A stretch of 38,399 nt of DNA from Equadaptatus sp045642025 (lineage in GTDB: Bacteria > Synergistota > Synergistia > Synergistales > Synergistaceae), in assembly GCA_045642025.1 (NCBI GenBank), contig JAZUIB010000008.1, positions 1 through 38,399 of the forward strand, written 5' to 3'. Within the stretch, counting starts at the first letter, position 1, and each line of letters begins with the position of its first letter. Below the pieces are notes generated by a model. The model did no database searches. It was not told the origin of the DNA and saw only the letters and a list, made by a program, of their open reading frames with translations. This document shows positions 1 through 7,118 of the stretch, piece after piece. Both the position numbers and the translations under genes were made by a program.

Positions 1-1
1 T

Positions 2-70
2 CTTCTTACTTTAATCGCATCGACGTCATGCGTTCATGATGCTGACAAGCCCGCTGCCAACAAGCTATGA
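2..70 (+). CDS. 3' end of an unidentified gene, cut by the window edge
   Basis: An open frame enters from the left edge and ends at TGA 68-70, giving 22 residues (begins LLTLIASTSC, ends AANKL). It overlaps by ATGA an ATG at 67 that opens a 25-codon frame (67-144, begins MNGKTSVTFT). The ATGA overlap is the kind seen in tightly packed genes, and a hydrophobic stretch followed by Cys would suit a small lipoprotein, but both pieces are too short to identify. No ribosome binding site is obvious for the second frame. They could equally be chance frames. Confidence 0.2.
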   Translation, partial: LLTLIASTSCVHDADKPAANKL

Positions 71-199
71 ACGGGAAAACTTCGGTAACATTCACCGGTG
101 GTGATTGGTTTCCCACGCAAATACGCGGTCCTCTATCAGGGTAACATTATGAGCAACAAACGCCTGCGCAGGCGAATTTGAATGTTTAGTTATTAAGAA

Positions 200-275
200 C
201 GTTTGTTCGAAAACAGTCAAATTTGCGGACAAACGGACGACAGTCAGTTATTTTGACAGTTGAGCCGTTTGTTCG
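200..275. repeat. Three operator-like boxes in alternating orientation
   Basis: The box CGTTTGTTCG occurs at 200-209 and 266-275, and its near inverse CGGACAAACG at 226-235. Copies of CAGTCA or GACAGT lie between them. The layout looks like binding sites for a dimeric regulator, but no gene starts just downstream: the next clear element is the terminator at 305. Function is unknown. Confidence 0.35.
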
Positions 276-304
276 CAATGGAGATGTACAGAAAATATAA
301 AAAT

Positions 305-337
305 GCCCGAGAGCTTTATCGCTCTTGGGCGTTTTTG
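305..337 (+). terminator. Intrinsic terminator, + strand
   Basis: A 10-bp stem (GCCCGAGAGC with GCTCTTGGGC, one G-U pair) and a 6-base loop are followed by a run of T on the + strand. It would end transcripts entering from the left edge of the window. The short frames at 2-144 or an RNA in 150-300 could be what is terminated. Confidence 0.75.
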
Positions 338-353
338 TTGATTGATTAGAGAC

Positions 354-395
354 GCTGGGCCCCGCATCTTCGCTCCGCTTGTGCGGGGTGACGAG
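354..395. repeat. Dispersed repeat A, copy 1
   Basis: A 42-base unit beginning GCTGGGCCCCGCATCTTCGC, with copy 2 at 726-767 differing at only a few positions. Its core is an inverted repeat, CCCCGCA facing TGCGGGG, so both copies can fold as hairpins. It resembles intergenic REP-like elements. The interval 396-560 carries further degenerate fragments of the same family but no gene. Confidence 0.6.
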
Positions 396-566
396 GGGGA
401 AGAAACGCTCGTGCGGGAAGAGAAGTATTTTTATTCTGTCATTCTGCGGAAATCCGTTAGGATTTAGCGAGAACAGTGGCGTTTCCTTCTAAAACCTGAC
501 GGGCTTCGCCTGTAAAGACGCTGGTTTCCGCGTCTCCGCGTTGCTTCGCGCGGAAAGACGAAGAGA

Positions 567-614
567 GATGTCATTCCACACTTGATGCAATCCAGTGGCG
601 TTGTCCCAACGGGG
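567..614. repeat. Dispersed repeat B, copy 1
   Basis: A 48-base unit beginning GATGTCATTCC and ending CCCAACGGGG. Copy 2 is at 802-849 with few differences. In both places it follows a repeat A unit, so the two together look like a larger composite element present twice. Nothing coding is convincing across it. Confidence 0.6.
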
Positions 615-725
615 TTATAGAAAAACCAATGACCCAAAAAATCAATTACTATAAGAAACAATTACCAGAAAAACCAATTGTGGTGTTGCAACAAGTTGCA
701 ACATTGGAAATTAGAACCGTAAAGC

Positions 726-767
726 CGCTGGGCCCCGCATCTTCGCTTCGCTCGTGCGGGGTGACGA
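726..767. repeat. Dispersed repeat A, copy 2
   Basis: Second copy of the 42-base hairpin-forming unit at 354-395. A partial third echo (CGTGCGGGGAGACGAGG) follows at about 782-798. Confidence 0.6.
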
Positions 768-801
768 GAATAAAAGACGCTCGTGCGGGGAGACGAGGAG
801 G

Positions 802-849
802 GATGTCATTCCGCACTTGATGCAATCCAGTGGCTTTGCCCCAACGGGG
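802..849. repeat. Dispersed repeat B, copy 2
   Basis: Second copy of the 48-base unit at 567-614, with the same order relative to repeat A. Downstream, 861-876 echoes the segment at 500-520 (both contain GCCTGTAAAG). Confidence 0.6.
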
Positions 850-894
850 CTTGTCTCTAACAGGCTTTGCCTGTAAAGTCACTAGGTTCCGAGC

Positions 895-922
895 AAAAAA
901 GCCTGAGGACAATCTCAGGCTT
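895..922 (-). terminator. Terminator-like hairpin, minus orientation, repeat family
   Basis: Stem AAGCCTGAG/CTCAGGCTT with a 6-base loop; the T run lies on the minus strand. Almost the same hairpin recurs at 2513-2538 and 2844-2868. No minus-strand gene is seen to feed this copy, so it may be a dispersed element rather than a working terminator. Confidence 0.5.
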
Positions 923-960
923 GTGAAAAACAAAACAGCAGAAATTCATTCAAACATTTC

Positions 961-1054
961 TTGGAAAAACGGACAAAATTATATATAAATGCTATGGAAA
1001 AACGGACAAAACATTATATTTTCTATTGTATAAACGGACAATATGACATATAAT
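961..1054 (+). promoter_or_regulatory. Three tandem promoter-like units each with an AAACGGACAA box
   Basis: AAACGGACAA lies at 967-976, 1000-1009 and 1032-1041, a period of 33 then 32 bp, or about three helical turns. Each box begins directly after a -35-like hexamer (TTGGAA 961-966, ATGGAA 994-999, TTGTAT 1026-1031). Each is followed at 17-bp spacing by a -10-like hexamer (TATAAA 984-989, TATTTT 1017-1022, TATAAT 1049-1054). The last unit is the best promoter; transcription would start near 1061, ahead of the ATPase gene at 1096. The boxes sit where a repressor would block polymerase. Confidence 0.6.
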
Positions 1055-1095
1055 GACATCGCAACGGTTGTATAATGCTAGTGGAGGGCAAAGAC

Positions 1096-2469
1096 ATGAT
1101 TTCGAGAAAAATTGAACAAGAACTGCAGCGTTTTCATGACACAAATGACAAAAAAGCACTGCTGATAACAGGTGCGCGTCAGGTTGGAAAAACGTACAGC
1201 ATTCGTAAGTTCGGGAAACAATACGAGTCATTTATTGAAATCAACTTTTATGAAAATAAAGCTGCCCAGACATTGTTTGAAAACGCAAAAAACAGCAAAG
1301 AACTCTTGCTGCGTATTTCGGCAGTGGCAAATGCTCCGCTGATTCCGGGAAAAACTTTGATTTATCTGGACGAAGTTCAAGAGTGCAAGGACATCGTCAC
1401 TGCAATCAAATTTCTTGTAGAAGAAGGCAGTTACCGCTATATCCTGAGCGGTTCACTCCTCGGTGTTGACCTCAAAGACATTCGTTCAATTCCTGTCGGA
1501 TATATGGACATTTTGGAAATGTATCCGCTTGATTTTGAAGAATTTGCCCGCGCCAATAAAGTTTCTCCGTCTGTTCTTGACGCACTGCGCAAATCCTTTC
1601 TGACCAACACGCCCGTTGATACCATCATTCACGAAAAAATGATGGAGTTATTCCGTCTATACCTTATCGTTGGCGGTATGCCCGCTGCCGCGGCGCGCTA
1701 TTTGGAAACAAACAACCTGCAGGAAGTTATCAGAGAACAACAGTCTATTCTTGCAATGTACAAGCGGGATATTGCCCGTTATGACCCTGAAGAAAAATTG
1801 TACTTAGAAGACATTTTTAACCTTATTCCGAGTGAACTCAACAGCAAAAATAAGCGGTTTATTCTGAAAAACCTTAATGAAAACTTCAAATTCTCCAGAT
1901 ACAGCAACAGTTTTATTTGGCTCCGCGATGCAGGAGTTGCTCTCCCTGCTTTTTGCGTCAGTGAGCCTGTAATTCCTCTGCTGCTTTCCAAGTCCGCAAA
2001 TCTGTTTAAGCTCTTTCTTTCAGACATTGGACTGCTTGCGTCAATGTATATGAACGATATTCAGATTAAGATTCTGAACAGAGAAAAGAGCATTAACTTC
2101 GGCTCAATATATGAAAACGCCGCCGCACAGGAACTAAAAGCCCACGGCTTTGAACTTTACTATTTCAACAGCAAAAAACAAGGTGAACTTGATTTCCTTA
2201 TTGAACAAGACGGCGCAATTCTCCCCATTGAAATCAAATCCGGCAAAGACTACACCAAACACCCTGCGCTTTCCAACGTCCTCGCCAACAAAGACTACGC
2301 AATTCCCAAAGCGTATGTTTTCCATAACGGCAATATCAGCGTATCAGGCAAAATCTGTTATTACCCAATCTACATGCTTATGTTTGTCCAAAAGAAAACA
2401 GCCAAAACAGCTATGATTTACAAACTTGACCTCTCTGCGCTCCAAGATAATTCTTCAAAAATGCAATGA
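1096..2469 (+). CDS. AAA ATPase with C-terminal DUF4143 domain
   Basis: A 457-residue protein of the AAA_14/DUF4143 family. Its N-terminal P-loop is GARQVGKT (about residues 25-32) and its Walker B is LIYLDEVQE. The C-terminal domain contains the ELDFLIE...PIEIKSG pattern seen in DUF4143 and reminiscent of PD-(D/E)xK nuclease folds. Family members are widespread, often multicopy, and of unknown function; a DNA-acting or defence-related role is only a guess. I chose the ATG at 1096 because GGAGGG at 1082-1087 precedes it; an in-frame ATG at 1075 lies upstream of that site. It is transcribed toward the BREX island and is a distant paralogue of 18012-19298. No + strand terminator is seen after it. 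Confidence 0.85.
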   Translation: MISRKIEQELQRFHDTNDKKALLITGARQVGKTYSIRKFGKQYESFIEINFYENKAAQTLFENAKNSKELLLRISAVANAPLIPGKTLIYLDEVQECKDIVTAIKFLVEEGSYRYILSGSLLGVDLKDIRSIPVGYMDILEMYPLDFEEFARANKVSPSVLDALRKSFLTNTPVDTIIHEKMMELFRLYLIVGGMPAAAARYLETNNLQEVIREQQSILAMYKRDIARYDPEEKLYLEDIFNLIPSELNSKNKRFILKNLNENFKFSRYSNSFIWLRDAGVALPAFCVSEPVIPLLLSKSANLFKLFLSDIGLLASMYMNDIQIKILNREKSINFGSIYENAAAQELKAHGFELYYFNSKKQGELDFLIEQDGAILPIEIKSGKDYTKHPALSNVLANKDYAIPKAYVFHNGNISVSGKICYYPIYMLMFVQKKTAKTAMIYKLDLSALQDNSSKMQ

Positions 2470-2512
2470 TAATACATCAAACAACATAACAACATAACTG
2501 CTTCCGCACAAA

Positions 2513-2538
2513 AAGCCTGAGGAATAAACCTCAGGCTT
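2513..2538 (-). terminator. Terminator-like hairpin, minus orientation
   Basis: Stem AAGCCTGAGG/CCTCAGGCTT with the T run on the minus strand. The conserved flank ACTGCTTCCGCAC (from 2497) is shared with the hairpin at 2844-2868. It may end minus-strand transcription from the island, or simply be a repeat. Confidence 0.5.
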
Positions 2539-2764
2539 GTGAAAAAACAAAATATTTATAGTCCCCTGCCACACTCCGACATGCTATACTTTCCGGCAAT
2601 TTACTTTCATCTTCCTTGACTTTTTCCAATTCCTGCCGTATATTTTCTATCGAGGCAACAACAGCGCCCACTTGTTCACGGACAGAGGAGTGTTCAAGTG
2701 CGTAGCCATATTGAGCGATTACCGTTTGTATGGCATCTGACGCCTCTTTTGTTATGTTTTGGAC
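2531..2764 (-). pseudogene. Decayed reading frame without a start codon
   Basis: The minus strand is open for 77 codons between TAA (2765-2767) and TGA (2531-2533), with no ATG, GTG or TTG near its beginning. The translation (from ITKEASDAIQTVIAQYG) is well mixed in composition with an acidic helical stretch, so it looks like genuine former protein sequence. Its CRSVAG motif near the end is repeated in the same frame upstream of the TAA, from DNA at 2795-2819. The family is not recognised. It is probably a gene remnant at the island edge. Confidence 0.4.
2558..2582. repeat. 25-bp direct repeat, copy 1
   Basis: ATAGTCCCCTGCCACACTCC and five further bases, repeated at 2795-2819 with two differences. 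Together with the duplicated hairpins this suggests a duplicated gene end. Confidence 0.55.
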
Positions 2765-2794
2765 TTATCCAATTACCCATATATCCAGTAAGTT

Positions 2795-2819
2795 ATAGTT
2801 CCCTGCCACACTCCGGCAT
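2795..2819. repeat. 25-bp direct repeat, copy 2
   Basis: Second copy of the unit at 2558-2582. On the minus strand both copies encode CRSVAG followed by D or N and then Tyr in the same frame. Confidence 0.55.
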
Positions 2820-2843
2820 AAATACAACTGCTTCCGCACAAAA

Positions 2844-2868
2844 AAGCCTGAGGAATACCCTCAGGCTT
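2844..2868 (-). terminator. Terminator after the small frame at 2888-3073
   Basis: Stem AAGCCTGAGG/CCTCAGGCTT, 5-base loop, T run on the minus strand. It sits 20 bases beyond the stop of the frame at 2888-3073 and could end transcription from the BREX operon. Confidence 0.6.
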
Positions 2869-2887
2869 GTTAAAAACTCTGCACGTG

Positions 2888-3073
2888 TTATTCTTCTGAA
2901 TTATCGTGTGTCCGAACAGGAAAAGCAGCAGCAGAAGAATATTCCAAAACGATGCCCTGCCCGGATGCCTTAAAAACCTGAACAGTAGATTCCATTTCCA
3001 GATAATAAACTTTATAACAAGATATATAACAACAAGACAAAGCAAAAACTGCAACCAATCTTTCAAATAGCAA
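2888..3073 (-). CDS. Possible small membrane protein, 61 residues
   Basis: The frame has an N-terminal hydrophobic segment (residues about 7-20) and a polar, acidic tail ending HDNSEE; a terminator hairpin follows its stop. Its only start is a TTG just 2 bases from the GGAG site, which is poor spacing. A second, very hydrophobic frame (2773-3066) starts at a TTG 8 bases from the same site but reads through the terminator repeat. Either or neither may be translated. No family is recognised. It lies about 50 bases downstream of the four-cysteine gene and may be co-transcribed with the island. Confidence 0.25.
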   Translation of the reverse strand: MLFERLVAVFALSCCYISCYKVYYLEMESTVQVFKASGQGIVLEYSSAAAFPVRTHDNSEE

Positions 3074-3121
3074 ACTCCTATATTAAATCACCTTATTACT
3101 AAAATTGGATTGGAATAACAA

Positions 3122-3322
3122 TCATTTGAATAATGCACAACCATCATTTTTAAATTCTTCAATTTTGGACAGTAGTTCTTCTTCTGTCACTTCAAGATAC
3201 TTGGCCAAACATGGCAAACAATAGAAGATTTGAATTTCTCTACCTAATATTTTTTTTGTCAGCCCTATTTCATCTTTTGTTAATGGGGTTTTATCACAAA
3301 TATAACATTTTCTTATTTTCAT
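3122..3322 (-). CDS. Small four-cysteine (zinc-knuckle-like) protein at the end of the BREX operon
   Basis: A 66-residue protein. Two CxxC pairs (C6/C9 in CYIC and C35/C38 in CLPC), 26 residues apart, should bind one zinc ion; the rest is charged with an amphipathic C-terminal helix (EEELLSKIEEF). It starts one base after the brxL stop (TAGgATG), so it is probably translationally coupled and belongs to the operon. Similar short CYIC...CLxCL proteins occur in Clostridia and relatives, as I remember, but I know of no assigned role. An adaptor or anti-activator for the BREX machinery is an inference from position only. Confidence 0.7.
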   Translation of the reverse strand: MKIRKCYICDKTPLTKDEIGLTKKILGREIQIFYCLPCLAKYLEVTEEELLSKIEEFKNDGCALFK

Positions 3323-3323
3323 C

Positions 3324-4817
3324 CTATTCTGTATCTATGCCATAAATTTTAAACAAAGGCAAATCCTTTCCTGTATATTCTACGTCAAGTAATCCGAGCT
3401 GATATTTAATAGTATCACGCATACGTCGTGCTCTATCGAAACAATATCTCTTAAATTCTCTTGGTTGAATATCATCTATACGCTGTACATGTGGGAACAG
3501 TAACTTCAAATATGCTGTGGATATGCGTTTTATAGCTTCAGTATCGCGAGTATCAGCTCCTTCAGGCACAATGATATACTCGTCAACAACACTTCTATAT
3601 GCCATATCACTACGCAAGTCATGCAAAATTGAGCAGAAATATTCTGAATTTAATGCCCATCCATTTATCTTTAAATCATCATTCATACGAGGTATATTCC
3701 ATCCTTTAATAAATCCATGGAATCTCTCAATCAATGCTGATTCATGAAACACTATAGGAAGTTCAGTAAACATATTGCTGTAACCATCTGAATCCATAAT
3801 TCCCTTGCTAATGTTTCCACAAAGCACCATTCCAGCTTCTGCTACACCTTTATAGTCACCAACAGTGAAGCTACCTTGTTCAAGATAACCCTTTAATGCA
3901 GCGCGCATTTCATCAGCATCGGTAAATGAAATAGTCTGAATTTCATCTAACGTAACAAAATCGCTACTGGCAATTAATCCTTCTGTTCGTTTTGTCTGAT
4001 CATAAAACATTTTAGCCCTGCTCATAACGCCTCCAGAAGAAAGCCACCCATACCTACTGACGTTGCCAAAAAGATAAGATTTACCTGTACCTTTCGGTGC
4101 CAATTCGATAAGATTAAGGCGTTTTTCAACAAAAGGTAATAATCTAGTAATCATGGTAAGCTTTTCTTCTTCTTTAGAGTATCCACTAGCATTATAATCA
4201 ACAGCACCAAGAATAATATTTATCCATTCTTCTATACTAAATTCTTTGCGCGCCTCTTTATAATTTTCAAGGTTAATCTCATAAGGGCAGAAATTTTTAA
4301 ACGATAGTAATTTTATCTTCCCCACTTTTGAGTTTTTAGCTTTTGATGATTTTTTTTCATACTCAAAAGCAAAATCAAAATCATCTGGAGAGCGATATCC
4401 TAGTTCTACCATACCCCATATATCTCTTCCTTTTACTAAATCATTTTTACAAGAATCCCAAACGGCATCTTCGATAATGGTTTCTTTAAACCCCAGTCCA
4501 AAATCAGGTAAAGCAAAAGAAACCTCTCCTGTCTTTATGTCAATATTAATTGATATCTTAGCAAGGAATTTAACTGTTTTAGACTCAACAATAATTGCAT
4601 TCTTTATAGTATTCCAGTCATCTTTTCTTGGAATAAATTTTTTTACAAATCTTGCAAGCTCGTCTTTATCAAACTCCCCATCATCATTTTCAAACTTCTT
4701 TAATAACCAGTCCCGCATAAACGCTGGAAGACTCAGTGTGGAGAAAAAATTTGTCTTCTTTAAATCTTTAAATACTACCATTTCATCAAAATTATCTCTT
4801 AGCTTTTCAGAAAGCAT
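3324..4817 (-). CDS. brxL: BREX protein BrxL (Lon-like AAA+ family, short form)
   Basis: A 497-residue AAA+ protein of the BrxL family. Walker A is APKGTGKS (residues 240-247), and Walker B is VTLDEIQ (LDEI at 290-293). The C-terminus ends soon after the ATPase region (DLPLFKIYGIDTE), and I see no Ser-Lys Lon protease domain, as in the short BrxL class. In studied systems BrxL is a DNA-associated AAA+ ring needed for phage exclusion. The gene follows pglZ by 18 bases with GGAG ten bases before the ATG. It is the fourth core gene of the type 4 BREX set here. Confidence 0.85.
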   Translation of the reverse strand: MLSEKLRDNFDEMVVFKDLKKTNFFSTLSLPAFMRDWLLKKFENDDGEFDKDELARFVKKFIPRKDDWNTIKNAIIVESKTVKFLAKISINIDIKTGEVSFALPDFGLGFKETIIEDAVWDSCKNDLVKGRDIWGMVELGYRSPDDFDFAFEYEKKSSKAKNSKVGKIKLLSFKNFCPYEINLENYKEARKEFSIEEWINIILGAVDYNASGYSKEEEKLTMITRLLPFVEKRLNLIELAPKGTGKSYLFGNVSRYGWLSSGGVMSRAKMFYDQTKRTEGLIASSDFVTLDEIQTISFTDADEMRAALKGYLEQGSFTVGDYKGVAEAGMVLCGNISKGIMDSDGYSNMFTELPIVFHESALIERFHGFIKGWNIPRMNDDLKINGWALNSEYFCSILHDLRSDMAYRSVVDEYIIVPEGADTRDTEAIKRISTAYLKLLFPHVQRIDDIQPREFKRYCFDRARRMRDTIKYQLGLLDVEYTGKDLPLFKIYGIDTE

Positions 4818-4835
4818 TATAGAACACGCTCCTAT

Positions 4836-7115
4836 CTAAAAATCATCACCAAAGTTAAATTCGTCTTTAACAATTGCTGCCTTACCTATTACATTAAATG
4901 ACGTACTACCAATCAAGCTATCACCATCAAAAACATCCGCAGTATATGGAACTGATTTTGTACGTTTGATATCCTTAAGTTCAAAAACATAGTGTGTTTC
5001 ATCAAGCATTCTTCCACGATACATCTTACCATCAATATGAATTGTCATGTTGTTGGCATCTTCAACATTAGAAATATATAATTCCAACATAACACCAACA
5101 TGTCTATCTGCTATAATATCATTCGGGTGCATAACCTGAATCTTTGCATAAGTTTTTTTCAGTGTCAAGGTAATTACTGGAACAACAATTTCTTCTAGTG
5201 TTGCACCTCCATGAACCTCAACATTAGCCGCACGGCTTCCTCTAAATCTACCATAATCGGAAAGCACGATAAAACCATTTTCTTCAACCATATACGGCAC
5301 ATTGCAACCATCAAACACCTTACAGCAACGCCCAGAATGTTCACCTTTAGTATCAGTATCGTACGACACTTCTTGCTTTCTGATTACAGCCAGTCTTGAT
5401 GCCCCATGATCACTAGCTATAACGAATGATTTATATTTATGTTTATTAAGATCCACAGCAATGTTATTGATGGTTTCTTTGATTATTTCAAGTTCTTTAG
5501 GTAGGTGAATTGGATCTTCATTATCGGTAAAGAAATAAGATCCCTTATCTTTATGTTTTATCTCATCAAGCCTTTCTTCTTTGAATTTTTTTCCATCAGG
5601 CCATTGGTCATAGAACTGCTTATTTATTGATGTGATTGTAGGTAAATCAGAGCGAACGATGTCAACTTTTATAGATAATCCTTTAGTATTTGCAAGTGCA
5701 ATAATATATGAAAGATATTCAACACCCAGCGCATCTATCCAATAAAGGCATGTACGCTCTTTATCTTCTATAGCTTTGATTGCATTATCTCTTGTAGGAA
5801 GTTTCGCATAAGAAATCTCTGTAGCATGCTTTATAACCATTTCAATAAACTCATCTGAAATTTTGTTAGTAACCTTAAGTTGTTTATACATATCAAAATA
5901 CTCTGTAAGCTCATCTGACAACACATTTGTAGCGAAAAAATATTTTTTAAGATAGTCGTTTAAATCAGGATATACATAATATAATGCATCTGTAATTCCA
6001 TAATGGGCCACCCACTTTACAATTTCTTTTTTTTCCAAAAGCGTATTATCAGTCAAGTTATAAATGCTTTCAGCACCATTAATTTTATTAGCATTGACAA
6101 AGGTGGCAATATCTGCCTCAGAAAAATCCTTAAGTAGTTTTTTTCTTCCATCGTATAGTTGCCTAAAAGCTTTATTTTTATGTGAAATTTCTATGATTGA
6201 GAGAAGCAAGTTATTTTTGAATTCCTCGAATTGTTCTGTTTTGTCAAGAACATACTTAAAGTACGGATTGGAGCTTTGATTTACATTCAATTTAAGGTAT
6301 AGAAAAACAAGCCAATTTCTATACTCATAGCCTGAAATTTCAGAATTTAAGTTATCAAATATTCTTTTTTCATCAATGTCATATAATGTAAATACGTCAT
6401 CTAAATTACAACTATATTTGTCAATATCTTTTAGAAGACGTGACCACTGTCTTTCTGTGCCCCATTTATTACACAACGTCTCATTTTTTAACTTTAGTTT
6501 AATAACTGAAAAGGCATCTGACATTACAGATACTGGAAATAGCGACTCGTTAAACTGCAATGATGTATTAGCAAAAATTTGTCCAGCAACTCCATCTTCA
6601 AGTCGCTGAATAAGCCATTTCATTCCTTCACAAGGCATAGTGTTATCAGCAATTACTATATTCGTAATAGTAATATTTGTGCTAGTATCGTTCGCTATAT
6701 ATGCTCTTTGTTGCTCAAACATTCTAGGGTCATCTTTAATTATCTTTTTTGCTTGCGCCGCAATACCGCGCAATAAAAAAATTGCTCTAGTGTTACCTAA
6801 AGTTGTATTTTTTAAGCGCAGTAGTTGATTATTTGCAAAATTATCCCCACGTAACGATAGATATTCACCTACTCCAACTACGACAACCTTGTTATCTCTG
6901 TAATCCATATCTGATGTGAGTAGATGATCAACAAGTTCATCAATACTAGGCAATTTGTCATTTTGTGGACAAAAGTCACTTAGTCTAACAATAGATGATA
7001 TTCCTAATTGTTTTAATTCATCTAAAATATCGCTGTATTCTTTATCACCAACTATATAAAAAAATGGAAACCCCTGTGCTGTTGATATATAATTCTTGAT
7101 TTCTTTGCATAACAT
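4836..7115 (-). CDS. pglZ: BREX phosphatase-fold protein PglZ
   Basis: A 759-residue PglZ-domain protein, the hallmark of BREX. The alkaline-phosphatase-superfamily metal-site residues can be seen: Asp in YWIDALG (about 461), DHG in ASDHGASR (569-571) and His in GEHSGR (593). The N-terminal 440 residues are mostly helical with no clear family. A GTG precedes the ATG by one codon; I chose the ATG at 7115 because GAGGAG lies at good distance and overlaps the brxC stop region. PglZ homologues act as nucleases or phosphodiesterases in some systems, but this protein's activity is not shown by the sequence. Confidence 0.9.
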   Translation of the reverse strand: MLCKEIKNYISTAQGFPFFYIVGDKEYSDILDELKQLGISSIVRLSDFCPQNDKLPSIDELVDHLLTSDMDYRDNKVVVVGVGEYLSLRGDNFANNQLLRLKNTTLGNTRAIFLLRGIAAQAKKIIKDDPRMFEQQRAYIANDTSTNITITNIVIADNTMPCEGMKWLIQRLEDGVAGQIFANTSLQFNESLFPVSVMSDAFSVIKLKLKNETLCNKWGTERQWSRLLKDIDKYSCNLDDVFTLYDIDEKRIFDNLNSEISGYEYRNWLVFLYLKLNVNQSSNPYFKYVLDKTEQFEEFKNNLLLSIIEISHKNKAFRQLYDGRKKLLKDFSEADIATFVNANKINGAESIYNLTDNTLLEKKEIVKWVAHYGITDALYYVYPDLNDYLKKYFFATNVLSDELTEYFDMYKQLKVTNKISDEFIEMVIKHATEISYAKLPTRDNAIKAIEDKERTCLYWIDALGVEYLSYIIALANTKGLSIKVDIVRSDLPTITSINKQFYDQWPDGKKFKEERLDEIKHKDKGSYFFTDNEDPIHLPKELEIIKETINNIAVDLNKHKYKSFVIASDHGASRLAVIRKQEVSYDTDTKGEHSGRCCKVFDGCNVPYMVEENGFIVLSDYGRFRGSRAANVEVHGGATLEEIVVPVITLTLKKTYAKIQVMHPNDIIADRHVGVMLELYISNVEDANNMTIHIDGKMYRGRMLDETHYVFELKDIKRTKSVPYTADVFDGDSLIGSTSFNVIGKAAIVKDEFNFGDDF

Positions 7116-7118
7116 CAC

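Noticed and set aside
961..1054. A CRISPR array or plasmid iterons
   Set aside because: The 33-bp units are promoter-like, only three, diverged between boxes, without unique spacers of constant length, and no cas or replication gene is near.
2773..3066. A 97-codon, very hydrophobic minus-strand frame
   Set aside because: It reads through the terminator repeat at 2844-2868 and into the 25-bp repeat; the overlapping 61-codon frame ends before the terminator and has a more protein-like composition.
3324..4817. BrxL as an active Lon protease
   Set aside because: The ATPase motifs are clear but no C-terminal Lon Ser-Lys domain is visible in this 497-residue form.
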